Positions 1 through 8,781 of a stretch of DNA of 64,000 bases are shown one piece after another. This stretch comes from Bacteroidales bacterium (GTDB taxonomy: Bacteria; Bacteroidota; Bacteroidia; Bacteroidales; Muribaculaceae): assembly GCA_910575545.1 (NCBI GenBank), contig CAJTFH010000021.1:1-64000 (forward strand), written 5' to 3'. The position numbers and the translations under genes were made by a program. How positions within the stretch are numbered: the first letter of the stretch is position 1; each line of letters begins with the position of its first letter. The notes under the pieces were generated by a model. It was not told the DNA's origin. It searched no databases and saw only the letters and a program-made list of their open reading frames with translations.

Positions 1-1
1 C

Positions 2-157
2 ATAAGGAAGGATTATCCGGATCTTTCGGTAGCGCAGTTCAAACGGCTTATGTTTGAATCTTATCTCGCCTCAACGATTATTTCGACTTGCGGAAAATCT
101 CCGCATATCAAAATAATTCAGAAAATAAATCATCGGTTGGCTCAGTTAGCGGCTTAG
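2..157 (+). CDS. C-terminal end of an unidentified protein (cut by window start)
   Basis: The second reading frame is open from the window edge to a TAG at 155-157 and gives 51 residues. The composition is protein-like and basic, with a Tyr-Leu-Ala-Ser stretch followed by a Lys/Ile/His-rich tail. I do not recognise the family. It converges with the histidine kinase ending at 336. The first frame closes after 18 codons, so this is the only plausible plus-strand frame. Nothing can be said about function without the upstream sequence. Confidence 0.45.
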   Translation: MRKDYPDLSVAQFKRLMFESYLASTIISTCGKSPHIKIIQKINHRLAQLAA

Positions 158-174
158 CCAAGGATGAACAACCT

Positions 175-219
175 CAAATTTTACCGAATCATTGTATAAC
201 AATAGTTCGGTAAAATTTG
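175..219. repeat. 14-bp perfect inverted repeat between convergent genes
   Basis: The arms CAAATTTTACCGAA (175-188) and TTCGGTAAAATTTG (206-219) are perfect complements around a 17-nt loop. The element sits between the convergent ends of the partial plus-strand gene and the histidine kinase, where a bidirectional terminator is expected. There is no clean T-tract. A 16-bp palindrome, ATATTCAATTGAATAT, follows at 221-236. The block 181-203 recurs imperfectly (19/23) at 314-336, where it runs into the stop codon of the kinase. Confidence 0.6.
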
Positions 220-335
220 CATATTCAATTGAATATCAATAAGATGCAGCAACAATTCAATATCAATGCAAACTATTGTGTATCAGTGCGATACAGCTAT
301 GCCTGCTCAAAAATTACCGAACTGTTGTATAAGAA

Positions 336-1625
336 TTAAGGAAAGGTAATTGTGAACCGGGTCAGGCCGTCTCGTATTGTGGCCAAAGAGAACCGGCAGT
401 GGTGGCGGCGGAGAATTTCGCTGATACAGAGCAGTCCGATTCCTTGGCCTGAGGGCTTTGTGGTGAAGAAGGGGGTGAAAAGGTGTGAGGCTGTGCCGGG
501 GTCGATTCCGCATCCGTTGTCGTCGATTGTAAGTGTCGTGGGATTTGATGTTAAGGTTATGGAAATCAAACCTGTGGCACTGTTATCAGATTCAGAGATG
601 CTTTCTGCCGCATTTTTGACGATGTTGACCATCACCTGTTCGAGCATTACCGTGTCAGCCATGGCATGTGCCGGTTGGGGTGATGGAATGAACCGCATGG
701 TTATTCCTGACGGCATCATCGCCTCGAGGAAAGGCATCTGGCGTGAGATTGTGTCGTTGAGATTGCAAGGCGCGAGGCGCGGTTGCGGCAGCTTCACCAC
801 ATCTGCATATGTTGTTATGAACTTGCTCATGGAGATGCACCGCTCATGGCAACTGCCGATTAGTTCGGTCATGGCATCGTCGTCGGCCATTATATCGGCC
901 AGTGTCTCAAGCAGCGATTTTATTCCGGCCATTGAATTGTTGACCTCATGGGCTATCATGCGTATGACTTTCTCATATGCCGCTCTTTCTGCACGGTATA
1001 CTTCGTCGGTCAGGCTTTCAATCAGTATGAACGGGCGTCTGAAACCGCTTTCCATAAATGTCAGACTGGCACACCGGTAGATGCGCGTGTCTGACAGCCG
1101 GATTGTGCGTGTCTCACCCTGTTTCACAGTGGCCACCGCTGCAGCCAGTTCTCCGGGCATTTCGCATAATCTACGGCCCAGGCATTGCCCCGCCTGACCA
1201 TGGCTTAGCAAACGGGAGGCTGCCGGATTAATCATGTCCATCCGGTTGTCGAAGTCGAACACCACTATGCCCATAGGCGATGATTCAATAAGCAATTCCA
1301 AAAACGAATTCTGTTCGTGGCGGCGTAGACGCTCGTTTTTCAGGCTGTCCATCATCCGGTTGAACATGCCAACAAGTTTGTCAGCGTCGGGGTGCCCGAC
1401 TTTAGCCAGCCGGCTGCTGAAATCCTGTGAGTTGACAAGATCCATGCCAAGGGTGAGGGTTTTGATCGGGCGCACGATTGATATGTATGCATATCCCAAT
1501 AGCAATGCCGCTAAAAACAACATAGCCGCCAGCAACCATCGTGGTGTGGCGGGGAAGAGAAGTGTGGCTATGGCTAAGGCTATTATGTCGGCGGCAAGGA
1601 GAAGGAAAACGAGGTTGTTGCGCAT
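336..1625 (-). CDS. Membrane sensor histidine kinase of the efflux operon (NtrB/NtrY-like)
   Basis: A 429-aa sensor kinase that should phosphorylate the NtrC-type regulator encoded just upstream. Two N-terminal membrane segments lie at about residues 5-24 and 29-50. A HAMP-like linker (about 51-97) and a PAS-like region (about 107-200) follow. The H-box is IAHEVNN with His226, typical of kinases partnered with sigma-54 activators. The ATPase part has the N-box with Asn338, DDNGCGID (368-375), FTPFFTTK (383-390) and GQGIGL (393-398). It is the last gene of the operon, 31 nt after the regulator. With almost no extracytoplasmic loop it probably senses a signal in the membrane or cytoplasm; the signal itself is unknown. 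Confidence 0.9.
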   Translation of the reverse strand: MRNNLVFLLLAADIIALAIATLLFPATPRWLLAAMLFLAALLLGYAYISIVRPIKTLTLGMDLVNSQDFSSRLAKVGHPDADKLVGMFNRMMDSLKNERLRRHEQNSFLELLIESSPMGIVVFDFDNRMDMINPAASRLLSHGQAGQCLGRRLCEMPGELAAAVATVKQGETRTIRLSDTRIYRCASLTFMESGFRRPFILIESLTDEVYRAERAAYEKVIRMIAHEVNNSMAGIKSLLETLADIMADDDAMTELIGSCHERCISMSKFITTYADVVKLPQPRLAPCNLNDTISRQMPFLEAMMPSGITMRFIPSPQPAHAMADTVMLEQVMVNIVKNAAESISESDNSATGLISITLTSNPTTLTIDDNGCGIDPGTASHLFTPFFTTKPSGQGIGLLCISEILRRHHCRFSLATIRDGLTRFTITFP

Positions 1626-1655
1626 TGGTGTCGTGGCTTATGCCGTTTTTGGCGG

Positions 1656-2996
1656 TTATTTGCCCGCAATACCGAATTTTTCGAGTTTGCGGTAGAGGGT
1701 CTGGCGGGTTATTCCCAGCGATGCCGCAGTCTGCGATATGTTGCCGTTATATTCTGCCAGTGCGCGGGTTATCGCCTGTCGTTCAAGGTCGGTGAGTGTC
1801 GGTGCGTCTGCCGGATTCTGCATTTCCGCAGGGGTTGCAGGGAAATATTGCTGGTGGAAGTCGTCGGCATCGAGTTTCGGGGAGTCACAGACAATCAACG
1901 TGCGGTCAACAAGGTTTTTCAGTTCGCGGATATTACCCCGATATGGCAGTGAGGCAAGGAATTGCATGGCATCGCTTGAAATCTCCGGCGCTGGTTTGCC
2001 TGTGGAATCGGCATGTTGTTTTAAGAAATGGTTTACCAGGCGTGGTATGTCGTCGCGCCGTTCCCTGAGCGGAGGAAGGCGCAGGGTTATGAGATTGATG
2101 CGGTATAGCAGGTCTTCTCGGAAAGTGCGTTCATGCACCATCGCCGGCAGGTCGGCATTTGTCGCCGCGATTACACGGAAATCGACAGTGCGAGGAATGC
2201 TTTCGCCGAGCCGCTCGAAAGTGTTTTGTTGAAGCACCCTGAGCAGTTTCACCTGGCATGTGAGGTCGAGGTCGCCGATTTCGTCGAGAAAGATAGTGCC
2301 GCTGTCGGCCATTTCAAACCTTCCTTTGCGGTCGGTGCGGGCATCAGTGTAAGCCCCTTTGATATGGCCGAACATCTCGCTCTCGAACAACGATTGCGAT
2401 ATGCCCCCCAGGTTTACCATGACAAACGGGTTGTTGCGGCGCAGGGAATTACGGTGGATGGCTTGTGCCACAAGCTCTTTGCCGGTGCCGTTTTCACCGA
2501 GAATCAGCACCGGGGCATCGGTGGCAGCCACACGCTTTGCAGTTTCAATCACTTGCAGCAAGGCCGGGTTTTCGCCGATGATATTAGAGCGGTCGAAAGT
2601 GTCTGTTACCGCCCGTTTCTCATTGGCCGATAACGACAGGGCTGTGTCGATACGTTGCAGTAGCAGCCGGTTGTCCCATGGCTTGGTGATGAAGTCGAAT
2701 GCTCCCTGGCGCATACCCTCGACAGCCAACGGGATACTGCCCCAGGCCGTAATCAGTATCACCGGTGTGTCGGGATGGAATATCTTCATCTGCCTTAGCA
2801 GTTCAATCCCCTCGCTCCCGGTGGTTGCCCGTGAGAAATTCATATCCATAATCACCAGGTCGATGGCTGTGAGGCTGCGGGCCGCAGCCAAAGCCGCCTG
2901 GGGGCCGTCGGCGGTAAGCACCTCATGGCCGGCGCGTTTGAGTAGCACACTCAACGAAAGCCGTATGGATTTGTCATCATCAACAATCAGTATCAT
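1656..2996 (-). CDS. Sigma-54-dependent NtrC-family response regulator
   Basis: A 446-aa enhancer-binding activator. The receiver domain has the acidic pocket DDD at 6-8 and phospho-acceptor Asp51. The AAA+ domain has Walker A GENGTGKE (167-174), a GAYTDA loop (214-219) in place of the textbook GAFTGA, and a Walker B region with FLDEIGDL. A Fis-type helix-turn-helix closes the protein. An in-frame start 25 codons upstream is open but its extra residues are translated spacer repeat, so I place the start at MILIVDDD. The obvious target is the sigma-54 promoter at 12167-12182. A TATCTTTG box 10 bp before the ATG may give the regulator-kinase pair its own transcript. Confidence 0.93.
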   Translation of the reverse strand: MILIVDDDKSIRLSLSVLLKRAGHEVLTADGPQAALAAARSLTAIDLVIMDMNFSRATTGSEGIELLRQMKIFHPDTPVILITAWGSIPLAVEGMRQGAFDFITKPWDNRLLLQRIDTALSLSANEKRAVTDTFDRSNIIGENPALLQVIETAKRVAATDAPVLILGENGTGKELVAQAIHRNSLRRNNPFVMVNLGGISQSLFESEMFGHIKGAYTDARTDRKGRFEMADSGTIFLDEIGDLDLTCQVKLLRVLQQNTFERLGESIPRTVDFRVIAATNADLPAMVHERTFREDLLYRINLITLRLPPLRERRDDIPRLVNHFLKQHADSTGKPAPEISSDAMQFLASLPYRGNIRELKNLVDRTLIVCDSPKLDADDFHQQYFPATPAEMQNPADAPTLTDLERQAITRALAEYNGNISQTAASLGITRQTLYRKLEKFGIAGK

Positions 2997-3005
2997 AATC
3001 AGTCG

Positions 3006-3013
3006 CAAAGATA
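3006..3013 (-). promoter_or_regulatory. Bacteroidota -7 box (TATCTTTG) before the response regulator
   Basis: TATCTTTG matches the TAnnTTTG -7 consensus and ends 9 bp before the regulator ATG, so transcription would begin only a few bases before the start codon (a nearly leaderless mRNA). I see no good TTTG at -33. If functional, the box lets regulator and kinase be made independently of the distant sigma-54 promoter. Confidence 0.45.
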
Positions 3014-3128
3014 GTGAAAAAAGGCGTAAGTTATGATTCGTAAGTTGCAAGTTATAAGACACAAGTTCCAAGGTGTATTGTCAATAGCTCAAAGTCAACT
3101 TATAAATTACGACTTGCAACTTAGGCTT
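3014..3128. repeat. AAGTTGCAAGTTATAAG-type intergenic inverted repeat (copy 1)
   Basis: The spacer between the response regulator and the TolC-like gene consists of degenerate units such as GTAAGTTGCAAGTTATAAG on one side, answered by AACTTATAAATTACGACTTGCAACTTA on the other in two parts. The two sides are roughly complementary and could fold into one long hairpin. Related spacers occur at 4599-4701, 7356-7454 and 10054-10155. Confidence 0.65.
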
Positions 3129-4598
3129 CTATTGTTTGACCACCCGCTCGAAATCGGTTTCGAGGGGGGTGGAGGCGGAATAGTCCCAAAGGGTCAGGCT
3201 GCGCAGCTGGTAGTAGTAATACCAGTAGAGATAGAGTTCGTTGACGAATTGCTGGCGTGCCTGGTCTTTTTTCAACTGCGAATCGTTGAGGTCGAGGGTA
3301 GAGATGCGGCCGATGAGAAAGGTCTCCACATTGGTGGCATAGCGGCGGCGGGCGATAGTGTCGGCGCGTTGGGCTATATCGAGCTGCTGCTGCTGGTTGC
3401 AGAAACGCTCCACCAAGATGAACAGGTCTTGGTTGAAGTTCATGGTTTCCTGCCTCATGCGGCTTTCAACAACCTTGCGGTTGCTTTCTGCCACTTTCAC
3501 GCTTCCACGGCGTTTGCCCCAGTCGAGCAGCGGGATTTTTATGCCTATTTCAACCACCTGGTTGTCGCGCAGACGGTTGTAGGCTTGCGAAAAACGGTCG
3601 GAAGTGCCGGTGTATCCTATCTGTGCAAACAGGTTAATCTGACGCATGTCGCCTTTGGCTTTTGCCACCGCATAGTCTGCCTCAAGCTGCCGCCGGCGCA
3701 GATTGCGCGCGAACTTGTTGTTGGCTATGGCTTTGTCGAGTGCGTCGGCATAGGTTATGTCGACCGCCGGGACACTGTTGGGCACCAGGGGCACAAGCTC
3801 GGTTGATTCGTCGAAATCGAGAAATGCGCGCAGGTTGAACATGGCGCTTTTCATCGAGCTTTCGCAGTCGGTCATTGAAGACCGGGCTTCAAGGCGGTTG
3901 AGTTCCATCTGCAGCAGGTCGTTTTCGCTTATCTGTCCCATGGCGCGTTTCTCCTTGGCCACTTCATAGAGTTTGGTGGCGTTGTCGAGATTCTGGCGGG
4001 CGATAGCGAGGTTTTCACGCGCCATGAGCAGGTTGAAATATAGCTGAATGGTGTTCATGGCCACCTCTTCTGTGGCGCTGAGGAATGCTGCTTTAGCCTC
4101 GGCATAGCGCTCCGGTTCGATGCGCCTATCCCATTTCACTTTGTTGGCGGCGAAAATCGGCTGGTTTAGCGTCAGGGCAACAGGGATTGACATGAAGCGG
4201 TTGCGGGCGGTGCCGTCAAGGTCGCGGTAGAAGTCGAGCGACGTGTTGAGCGACACCGTTCCACCTGTCAGCCAGATATTCTGGGTGAGCGACAGTTCCC
4301 CGTTCATCTGCAGATAGTTGTTACGCACGAAGCTATACGACCCCGCATCGTTCATATACGAGGTGTATTGTTTGTAATATCCCGGCAGGGTGGCGGTGAA
4401 ATTCACTTCGGGGAGCAGTTCTGCCCGGTAGGTGCGGTATTCCCAGTATGCCTGTCTCAGCTCATCGAGTGCCACGGCGGCATTGACGCTCCGCGTCCTT
4501 GCGCGGGCAATCGCCTCGTCGAGCGACAGCTCAATCCGGCTCTGTGCCCCGGCAATCACCGGTATGGCGCACAACAGTAATGATATCAATAGTTTCAT
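3129..4598 (-). CDS. TolC-family outer-membrane efflux protein
   Basis: A 489-aa outer-membrane channel component. The first 19 residues form a signal peptide ending GAQ/S. The mature protein has the family pattern: a SLDEAIARAR start, long alpha-helical hairpin repeats rich in Ala, Gln, Arg and Glu, and a second-half helix with KDQARQQFVNELYLYWYYY. I place the start at MKLLISLL because the 11 upstream in-frame residues lack signal-peptide character. It lies after the permeases and before the regulator in the same operon. It should complete a tripartite pump, with the HlyD-like protein bridging to the ABC permeases. The exported substrate cannot be read from the sequence. Confidence 0.9.
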   Translation of the reverse strand: MKLLISLLLCAIPVIAGAQSRIELSLDEAIARARTRSVNAAVALDELRQAYWEYRTYRAELLPEVNFTATLPGYYKQYTSYMNDAGSYSFVRNNYLQMNGELSLTQNIWLTGGTVSLNTSLDFYRDLDGTARNRFMSIPVALTLNQPIFAANKVKWDRRIEPERYAEAKAAFLSATEEVAMNTIQLYFNLLMARENLAIARQNLDNATKLYEVAKEKRAMGQISENDLLQMELNRLEARSSMTDCESSMKSAMFNLRAFLDFDESTELVPLVPNSVPAVDITYADALDKAIANNKFARNLRRRQLEADYAVAKAKGDMRQINLFAQIGYTGTSDRFSQAYNRLRDNQVVEIGIKIPLLDWGKRRGSVKVAESNRKVVESRMRQETMNFNQDLFILVERFCNQQQQLDIAQRADTIARRRYATNVETFLIGRISTLDLNDSQLKKDQARQQFVNELYLYWYYYYQLRSLTLWDYSASTPLETDFERVVKQ

Positions 4599-4701
4599 GG
4601 GTGGTGTGTTGGTGAAAGTCGGAAGTCGCAAGTTTTGAGCAATAAGTCAGTGTCTGGTGTATGGATTTGGGCGCTTACGACTTTCAACTTTCGAATAGAT
4701 T
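4599..4701. repeat. Intergenic inverted repeat (copy 2), includes 61-nt duplicated segment
   Basis: This spacer carries AAGTC/AAGTTTT units at one side and GACTTTCAACTTTC at the other. Positions 4630-4690 match 10082-10142 at 60 of 61 bases, differing by one C/T. The two near-identical segments are in direct orientation and bracket the block of four permease genes. Confidence 0.8.
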
Positions 4702-6036
4702 TTATTCATCTTTTAACGCTGTGGCGGGGTCGATGCGCATGGCGCGGGTGGCGGGGAACCATATGCCGAGAACAATCATCAGGGCCATCAGGCAGAATGT
4801 GATTGTTACTCCTCCGAGGAAACGGCCGGTAGGGAGATTATAGTCTGACATGGGCATTTCTGACAGGTAATGCGCCACACCATAATCGAGTAGAACAGCT
4901 ACCGGGGTGACAATCAGCAATAACAACAGCCCCTCGCCTATGAGACGGCGGAATATGTCGGCGCCGGTGGCTCCGTTGACTTTGCGTATGGCGATTTCCG
5001 ACACACGCTGCTGGGTGCGGAACCAGAATGTGCCCAACAGCCCGAGGAAGATGCACAGCAACAGGAACACCATCACCACGATGAAGTTGCGGATGGTGGC
5101 GACCTCCTCAGATTGCGTGAGTTCGCGTATTGCCGAGATTTCTGTCACTTCCCCCACAAAACGGTTACCAGAGCGGAATAGGTTGTTGCTCTCTTTGAGT
5201 ATGTCTTGTCGGAATGTGGCGCGGGCTTCGGGGCTTACACGTACAAGGAAACAGCTCTGGCACACAAGTTCGGGATTGGTCAGGTCGAGCGCCCTGATGG
5301 TGTTGCCAGTTGCTTCCTCATATTCCATGCGCCGTATCGGCACGATTGTTGCCCCAACGTGCCACACGGGATAATTGTTGTCGTTTTCCCCGTAGCCCGC
5401 AAACGACATGCGGTGGCCAACGAGTTCTTCCCGTTTGGCGGGGCGTGTTATGCGCTGCCAGTCCTCATAGTTTTGCTGGTCGATGGTGCGTAGGTCGGCA
5501 TAACTCACAACTGACAGTCCGAAGCTCGTGATTATCTCCCCTTTGGCCAGCATTTCCTTGAGCTGGGCGGTGGTCTCGCCATGGGAGCCTTTGACTTTGA
5601 AAACATCGACATATTCCGGAGACACGGTAAAAATGTTGTTTCGCGTTGTCATAATGGTGTCGGGAGTGTCGAGTGTTATCAGGTTGCTGCCGCTGAAATT
5701 CATCTCGTAGGGTGTGCCGTTCAAGACTATTGCCGCGTGTTCAACCCCCGGATAATGGCGCAGACGGTCATACAGCTTCAGCATATGCTCCATGCCGGTC
5801 AGATCGGTTGAATCCTGCCCGTCATAGGCAGGGGAATCTGCGTTGACAAGAGCGGTGCCGACTTTAAAACAGTTATCGGTTTCAACACCCATAGGTTGCA
5901 GACGCAGTTCGGTCTTGACCCATAGGTTGTCGGTGACGACCCACACCACCACGCTCACAAGCAGCAGCTCTATGGCGAGCCACATGTTACTTTTCCATTC
6001 GGTTGCTATCTGGGTGAGAAGTTTTCGTTTCATCAT
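4702..6036 (-). CDS. FtsX-type ABC transporter permease (pair 2, first type)
   Basis: A 444-aa permease with the MacB/FtsX layout: one N-terminal membrane segment (about 19-38), a large extracytoplasmic domain (about 40-315) and three C-terminal segments (about 317-339, 369-388 and 408-428). The cytoplasmic loop after the second segment has EIAIRKVNGAT, the typical contact region for the ATPase, and the tail ends ATRAMRIDPATALKDE. It is a paralogue of 7455-8762: the loop and tail are almost identical while the extracytoplasmic domains differ. That suggests shared ATPase coupling with diverged substrate or partner contacts. It may start one codon later, at the second Met. Confidence 0.88.
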   Translation of the reverse strand: MMKRKLLTQIATEWKSNMWLAIELLLVSVVVWVVTDNLWVKTELRLQPMGVETDNCFKVGTALVNADSPAYDGQDSTDLTGMEHMLKLYDRLRHYPGVEHAAIVLNGTPYEMNFSGSNLITLDTPDTIMTTRNNIFTVSPEYVDVFKVKGSHGETTAQLKEMLAKGEIITSFGLSVVSYADLRTIDQQNYEDWQRITRPAKREELVGHRMSFAGYGENDNNYPVWHVGATIVPIRRMEYEEATGNTIRALDLTNPELVCQSCFLVRVSPEARATFRQDILKESNNLFRSGNRFVGEVTEISAIRELTQSEEVATIRNFIVVMVFLLLCIFLGLLGTFWFRTQQRVSEIAIRKVNGATGADIFRRLIGEGLLLLLIVTPVAVLLDYGVAHYLSEMPMSDYNLPTGRFLGGVTITFCLMALMIVLGIWFPATRAMRIDPATALKDE

Positions 6037-6071
6037 TGTGTCTGATTATTGTTGATGGCTGTTGTGAGAGG

Positions 6072-7355
6072 TTATTTCGGTTGGCCACCTATGGCATCGG
6101 TGGGGTTCATCCTGGCGGCACGCCATGCCGGCAGACCGCTTGAAAGCAGATTGAGCAGGAAGCAGAACAGCAGCGCCCACCCGAATGTGCTCCATTGCAG
6201 CAGCATCTCCGGGGCAACGGCCACTGTGCCCCCTTTCGCCAATGAACCGGTAAAAAGCATGTCGGCAAACATCCATACGGCTATGAGGCTTGATAAAAGC
6301 CCTATCAGCCCTCCGGCGAGGGTTACGATAAGGTTCTCTGTCACGATGTCGCGTACCATCCGCAGTCGCGTGCATCCGAAAGCCCTGCGCACCCCCATTT
6401 CGCTCACACGGCGTCGCAGTCGGCTTTGGGTCATGCTGCTGAGGTTGATGGCAGGAATCAGCAACAAGATGGCATAGACGGCCAGACGTGTACGCCGTGA
6501 CTCGGATGCTCCTACGTCAGGGGATTGATTGCTCCACGTTGCATATTGCAGCATCTCCTGTGGAAACGGCGACCCATGGTCAATCATGGCCCATGCCTCG
6601 TTTTCAGCCTTAACTGCAGTGTTGAATTTAGCTTTATTGCGGGTAACGCATTTGCGTATGCGGTCGAAATCGGAGCGGTCTTTGGCCAGCACAGTGGCGG
6701 TAATCCCGCCGAAATAATTATACCAGGTGTTGTTTCTGGCATCGTGGGAGAGGGGTGTCCACACGGTGGCATAGGCTGTGGTGGCTAATGGCGATACATC
6801 TTTCACCACCCCCCTGACTGTGTAGGGCACGAAATGGTCGAGCATTAGGGTGCGCCCTACGGCATCAGGCGTGCCGAACACTTCACGGGCGAGGCTTTCG
6901 GAAATCACTGCCACTTTGGCGTCCGATTCCACATCAGCGGCCGAATAAGGGTTGCCATGGATGAATGTGAAGTCGAATACTTTCCAAAAGTAGGCATCGG
7001 TCTCGAGATTTGATGCTTCTGCCTGCGGTGCACCTGGGATTCCGGCTGTTGTCTGTGAGCCGCCATCGGTGTGGAGCGATACGGCTTCCGCCCCTTCGAG
7101 ATCGCAGAAGAAGGTGCGGGCTGTCTGGTAGCTCATCCCTCCGGAACATTCACCGTTGTCGGTTTTCATATGTAGGTGGCGGCCATGGAGAAAGCGGCCG
7201 CGGTTTGATTCGGGAGAGAAAGGAATCGTGTTGACATTCTGCATCAGCACTACAATCATTATCAGGAAAATGGCGAGTGCAGTGCCGAAAAGCGTCACCA
7301 GTCCTATTACCGGCTGACGCCTCATTTCGCGGTATATTCGGGTTAGTTGGGTCAT
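6072..7355 (-). CDS. FtsX-type ABC transporter permease (pair 2, second type)
   Basis: A 427-aa permease of the same general fold but a different subfamily from its neighbour at 4702-6036. The N-terminal membrane segment is at about 18-40, the periplasmic domain follows, and the FtsX region begins near residue 280 with an INLSSMTQSRLRRRVSEMG stretch and VRRAFGCTRLRM. The tail reads LPAWRAARMNPTDAIGGQPK. Its closest visible relative is 8782-10053. The 35-nt gap to its partner lacks the repeat found elsewhere in the operon, which marks the two genes as one unit. Confidence 0.87.
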   Translation of the reverse strand: MTQLTRIYREMRRQPVIGLVTLFGTALAIFLIMIVVLMQNVNTIPFSPESNRGRFLHGRHLHMKTDNGECSGGMSYQTARTFFCDLEGAEAVSLHTDGGSQTTAGIPGAPQAEASNLETDAYFWKVFDFTFIHGNPYSAADVESDAKVAVISESLAREVFGTPDAVGRTLMLDHFVPYTVRGVVKDVSPLATTAYATVWTPLSHDARNNTWYNYFGGITATVLAKDRSDFDRIRKCVTRNKAKFNTAVKAENEAWAMIDHGSPFPQEMLQYATWSNQSPDVGASESRRTRLAVYAILLLIPAINLSSMTQSRLRRRVSEMGVRRAFGCTRLRMVRDIVTENLIVTLAGGLIGLLSSLIAVWMFADMLFTGSLAKGGTVAVAPEMLLQWSTFGWALLFCFLLNLLSSGLPAWRAARMNPTDAIGGQPK

Positions 7356-7454
7356 AGGTTATAAGTAGTAAGTTATAAGTCGCATGTCGTAGGCTATAAG
7401 TTGAAAGCTCGTATGTCGCTCCAGAACGTATGACTTACGACTTATGACTAAATG
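7356..7454. repeat. Intergenic inverted repeat (copy 3) between the two permease pairs
   Basis: Units such as TAGTAAGTTATAAGTCGCAT on one side and GTATGACTTACGACTTATGA on the other form an imperfect inverted repeat across the spacer. This copy is more diverged from copies 2 and 4 than they are from each other. Confidence 0.65.
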
Positions 7455-8762
7455 TCATTCATCTTTTAATGCTGTGGCGGGGTCGATGCGCATGGCGCGG
7501 GTGGCGGGTAACCATATGCCGAGGATTATCATCAGGGAGATGGTTGCGAAAACTATGGCGGCTAACAGGAGGAACCGGAGCGGCGATACCGGTGTGCCAT
7601 ACCAGTCTATTGGGGTGTTTAACTCGAAATGGCACAGAAGCCAGTCTCCTGCTATTGCCAAAGGGGTAACGATAACCAACAGCAGAAGACCTTCGCCAAT
7701 CAGTCTCCGCATAATCATGGCTGATGAAGCCCCGTTGACTTTGCGTATGGCTATTTCACTCACCCGTTGCTGGGTGCGGAACCAGAATGTTCCCAACAGT
7801 CCCAGGAATATGCTTGCCAGCAGGAAGAGCATCACAACCCAATGGTTGACCATTTTGTCGCGGTAGTCGGCTTGGGATATGTTGCGGATTGACATGAGCG
7901 ACATGACATCACTGATGAAGAAATTCCCTACCCGCAGGCGGTCTTCACTGTCAGCCAGAATCCGCTCTTCAAATCCGTCAACCCTGTCGGCTTTCACCCT
8001 GACGATGCATTCCTGTCCGTTGGAGAAGTCGAGCGGATCCAATCTTATCAGTATGTTCTGGCCGGGATGCTCATATTCGATGCGTTTGGTTGGCAGCATT
8101 ATGGCTCCTATGGTGATGCTGTCGGTTTCTGTTATGGCAGGGCATATGAAACGTTTGCCGACATGTTCATACGGGTCTGCTGTGTCGCGGTTACGCACGG
8201 CTTCCAAAACAGCTTCGTTGGTGAATTTCGTTATTTTCAGTGTGTTGCCGCTGATGATTGCGCTGCCGCTTTCAAGAATTTTGGCGAGTTGCTCGGTTGA
8301 TTCCCCACGAGGCCCCGTTATGCGGAACATCCGGATATAGTCGGGTGTGACATACATTACTGAGGGGTTGACTAAATAGATTGTATCAGTGCCGTCGGTG
8401 CCGGTCAGTGACACATTCCATGAGCTTTGCCGGTAGGGCACTCCGAGATGGTTGCACTGAGCCAGTTCTTCAATGTCGGGATATGACCTCAACCGGTCTA
8501 TGAACTGTGTCCAGTTGTCGATGTAGGTCTCTCTGGTGCTGTCGGCGGGGTTGAACCCGTCGCTACCAGGTTGCACTCGGTCATAGCTGATGAGGTAACA
8601 GTTTTCGGTATGCCTCCCCATAGGCTCGTTGAGGGTGATTATCTGCACCGACAGGAAATCGGCGATATACCACAAGACTATGCTGATGACCAGCAGCTCG
8701 AAGGCGAGCCAAAGGTTGCTGCGCCATTCATGGCCTATCTGTTTTAAAAGTTTACGTTTCAT
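7455..8762 (-). CDS. FtsX-type ABC transporter permease (pair 1, first type)
   Basis: A 435-aa paralogue of 4702-6036. It has an N-terminal membrane segment (about 18-38), a large periplasmic domain and three C-terminal membrane segments. GLLGTFWFRTQQRVSEIAIR and the tail ATRAMRIDPATALKDE are shared word for word with the paralogue, while the periplasmic domain is clearly different. It forms a pair with 8782-10053, separated by 19 nt. Heterodimerisation with that partner or mixing with the other pair are both possible; the sequence does not decide. Confidence 0.88.
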   Translation of the reverse strand: MKRKLLKQIGHEWRSNLWLAFELLVISIVLWYIADFLSVQIITLNEPMGRHTENCYLISYDRVQPGSDGFNPADSTRETYIDNWTQFIDRLRSYPDIEELAQCNHLGVPYRQSSWNVSLTGTDGTDTIYLVNPSVMYVTPDYIRMFRITGPRGESTEQLAKILESGSAIISGNTLKITKFTNEAVLEAVRNRDTADPYEHVGKRFICPAITETDSITIGAIMLPTKRIEYEHPGQNILIRLDPLDFSNGQECIVRVKADRVDGFEERILADSEDRLRVGNFFISDVMSLMSIRNISQADYRDKMVNHWVVMLFLLASIFLGLLGTFWFRTQQRVSEIAIRKVNGASSAMIMRRLIGEGLLLLVIVTPLAIAGDWLLCHFELNTPIDWYGTPVSPLRFLLLAAIVFATISLMIILGIWLPATRAMRIDPATALKDE

Positions 8763-8781
8763 TGCTGATGGCAGTTAACGG

